6,197 nucleotides of DNA from assembly GCA_913046025.1 (NCBI GenBank), contig CAJWRP010000148.1, positions 1 through 6,197 on the forward strand. The letters run 5' to 3'. The notes beneath the pieces are model-generated. The model was not told the origin of the DNA. It searched no databases and was given only the letters and a program-made list of their open reading frames with translations. Shown here in pieces: positions 6,078-6,197 of the stretch. The DNA comes from an uncultured Chloroflexota bacterium. GTDB lineage: Bacteria > Chloroflexota > Dehalococcoidia > SAR202 > UBA11138. Position numbers and translations under genes: made by a program. Within the stretch, counting starts at the first letter, position 1; the number at the start of each line of letters is the position of its first letter.

Positions 6078-6197
6078 CTGTTTTCAAGCATTTTCAAGTC
6101 AACAGTTACATATGCTTATTAAATTTCTTGTAATTGTAATTTCTAAAGGGAAAATTTAATATTCATCAGATGGCAATCATTTTATATAAACAAAAAC
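6061..6197. other. AT-rich terminal segment without a recognisable gene
   Basis: By hand count 34 of these 137 bases are G or C (about 25%), far below the coding regions to the left. No supported ORF lies here. It may be the upstream regulatory region of the SAM-like fragment or DNA of different origin. It contains the tandem TTTTCAAG repeat at 6081-6098. No convincing promoter pair was found on either strand. Confidence 0.5.
6081..6098. repeat. Tandem direct repeat TTTTCAAG with 10-bp period
   Basis: TTTTCAAG occurs at 6081-6088 and 6091-6098, exactly one helical turn apart, just upstream of the SAM-like frame on the minus strand (CTTGAAAA twice). It could be a binding site for a regulator or chance in AT-rich DNA. 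Confidence 0.4.

Noticed and set aside
1..6197. A new defence, mobile or biosynthetic system
   Set aside because: The genes are repair, central metabolism and generic enzymes with unlinked roles; no integrase, transposase, repeat array or toxin-antitoxin pair is visible.

Overview
The window looks like a bacterial chromosome fragment of moderate G+C. It is plausibly from an uncultured Chloroflexota lineage (SAR202/Dehalococcoidia-like). That guess rests on the look of the Mfd N-terminus, the CxxxxC thioredoxin-like lipoprotein and the type of alpha/beta hydrolase; no marker gene settles it. Most genes are ordinary chromosomal genes. I see no phage, CRISPR, transposase, rRNA or tRNA, and no convincing new multi-gene system.

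Layout, left to right. (1) 1-426, minus: the N-terminal 142 residues of transcription-repair coupling factor Mfd, cut by the window edge. (2) 427-618: a divergent intergenic region with a near-consensus plus-strand sigma-70 promoter. (3) 619-927, plus: a DUF1330-family gene that keeps its promoter and Shine-Dalgarno site but has ACG where the start should be and an in-frame TAA at codon 20. It is followed by a hairpin terminator. (4) 1052-3028, plus: a 658-residue alpha/beta hydrolase of the PF20091 type with a GRSQTG nucleophile elbow. (5) 3051-4004, minus: a secreted lipoprotein with a C-terminal thioredoxin-like domain, convergent with the hydrolase and only 22 nt from it. (6) 4088-5359, minus: a phosphofructokinase whose residues point to pyrophosphate rather than ATP as donor. 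It has its own strong promoter and a stem-loop near the predicted 5' end of its mRNA. (7) 5669-5920, plus: the first 83 residues of an RNase Z-like metallo-beta-lactamase, breaking off soon after the HxHxDH motif. (8) about 5915-6077, minus: a short stretch resembling the SAM domain found at the N-terminus of some class III adenylate cyclases, with its apparent start out of frame. (9) 6061-6197: a very AT-rich tail (about 25% G+C by my count).

The genes do not form an obvious pathway. The phosphofructokinase and the lipoprotein share a strand with 83 nt between them and no visible terminator, so they may be co-transcribed. The places worth a second look are the doubly disrupted DUF1330 gene, the phosphofructokinase leader and donor specificity, and the head-to-head junction of two broken genes at about 5900-5935, which carries a perfect 9-bp inverted repeat and could be a rearrangement or an assembly or amplification chimera.
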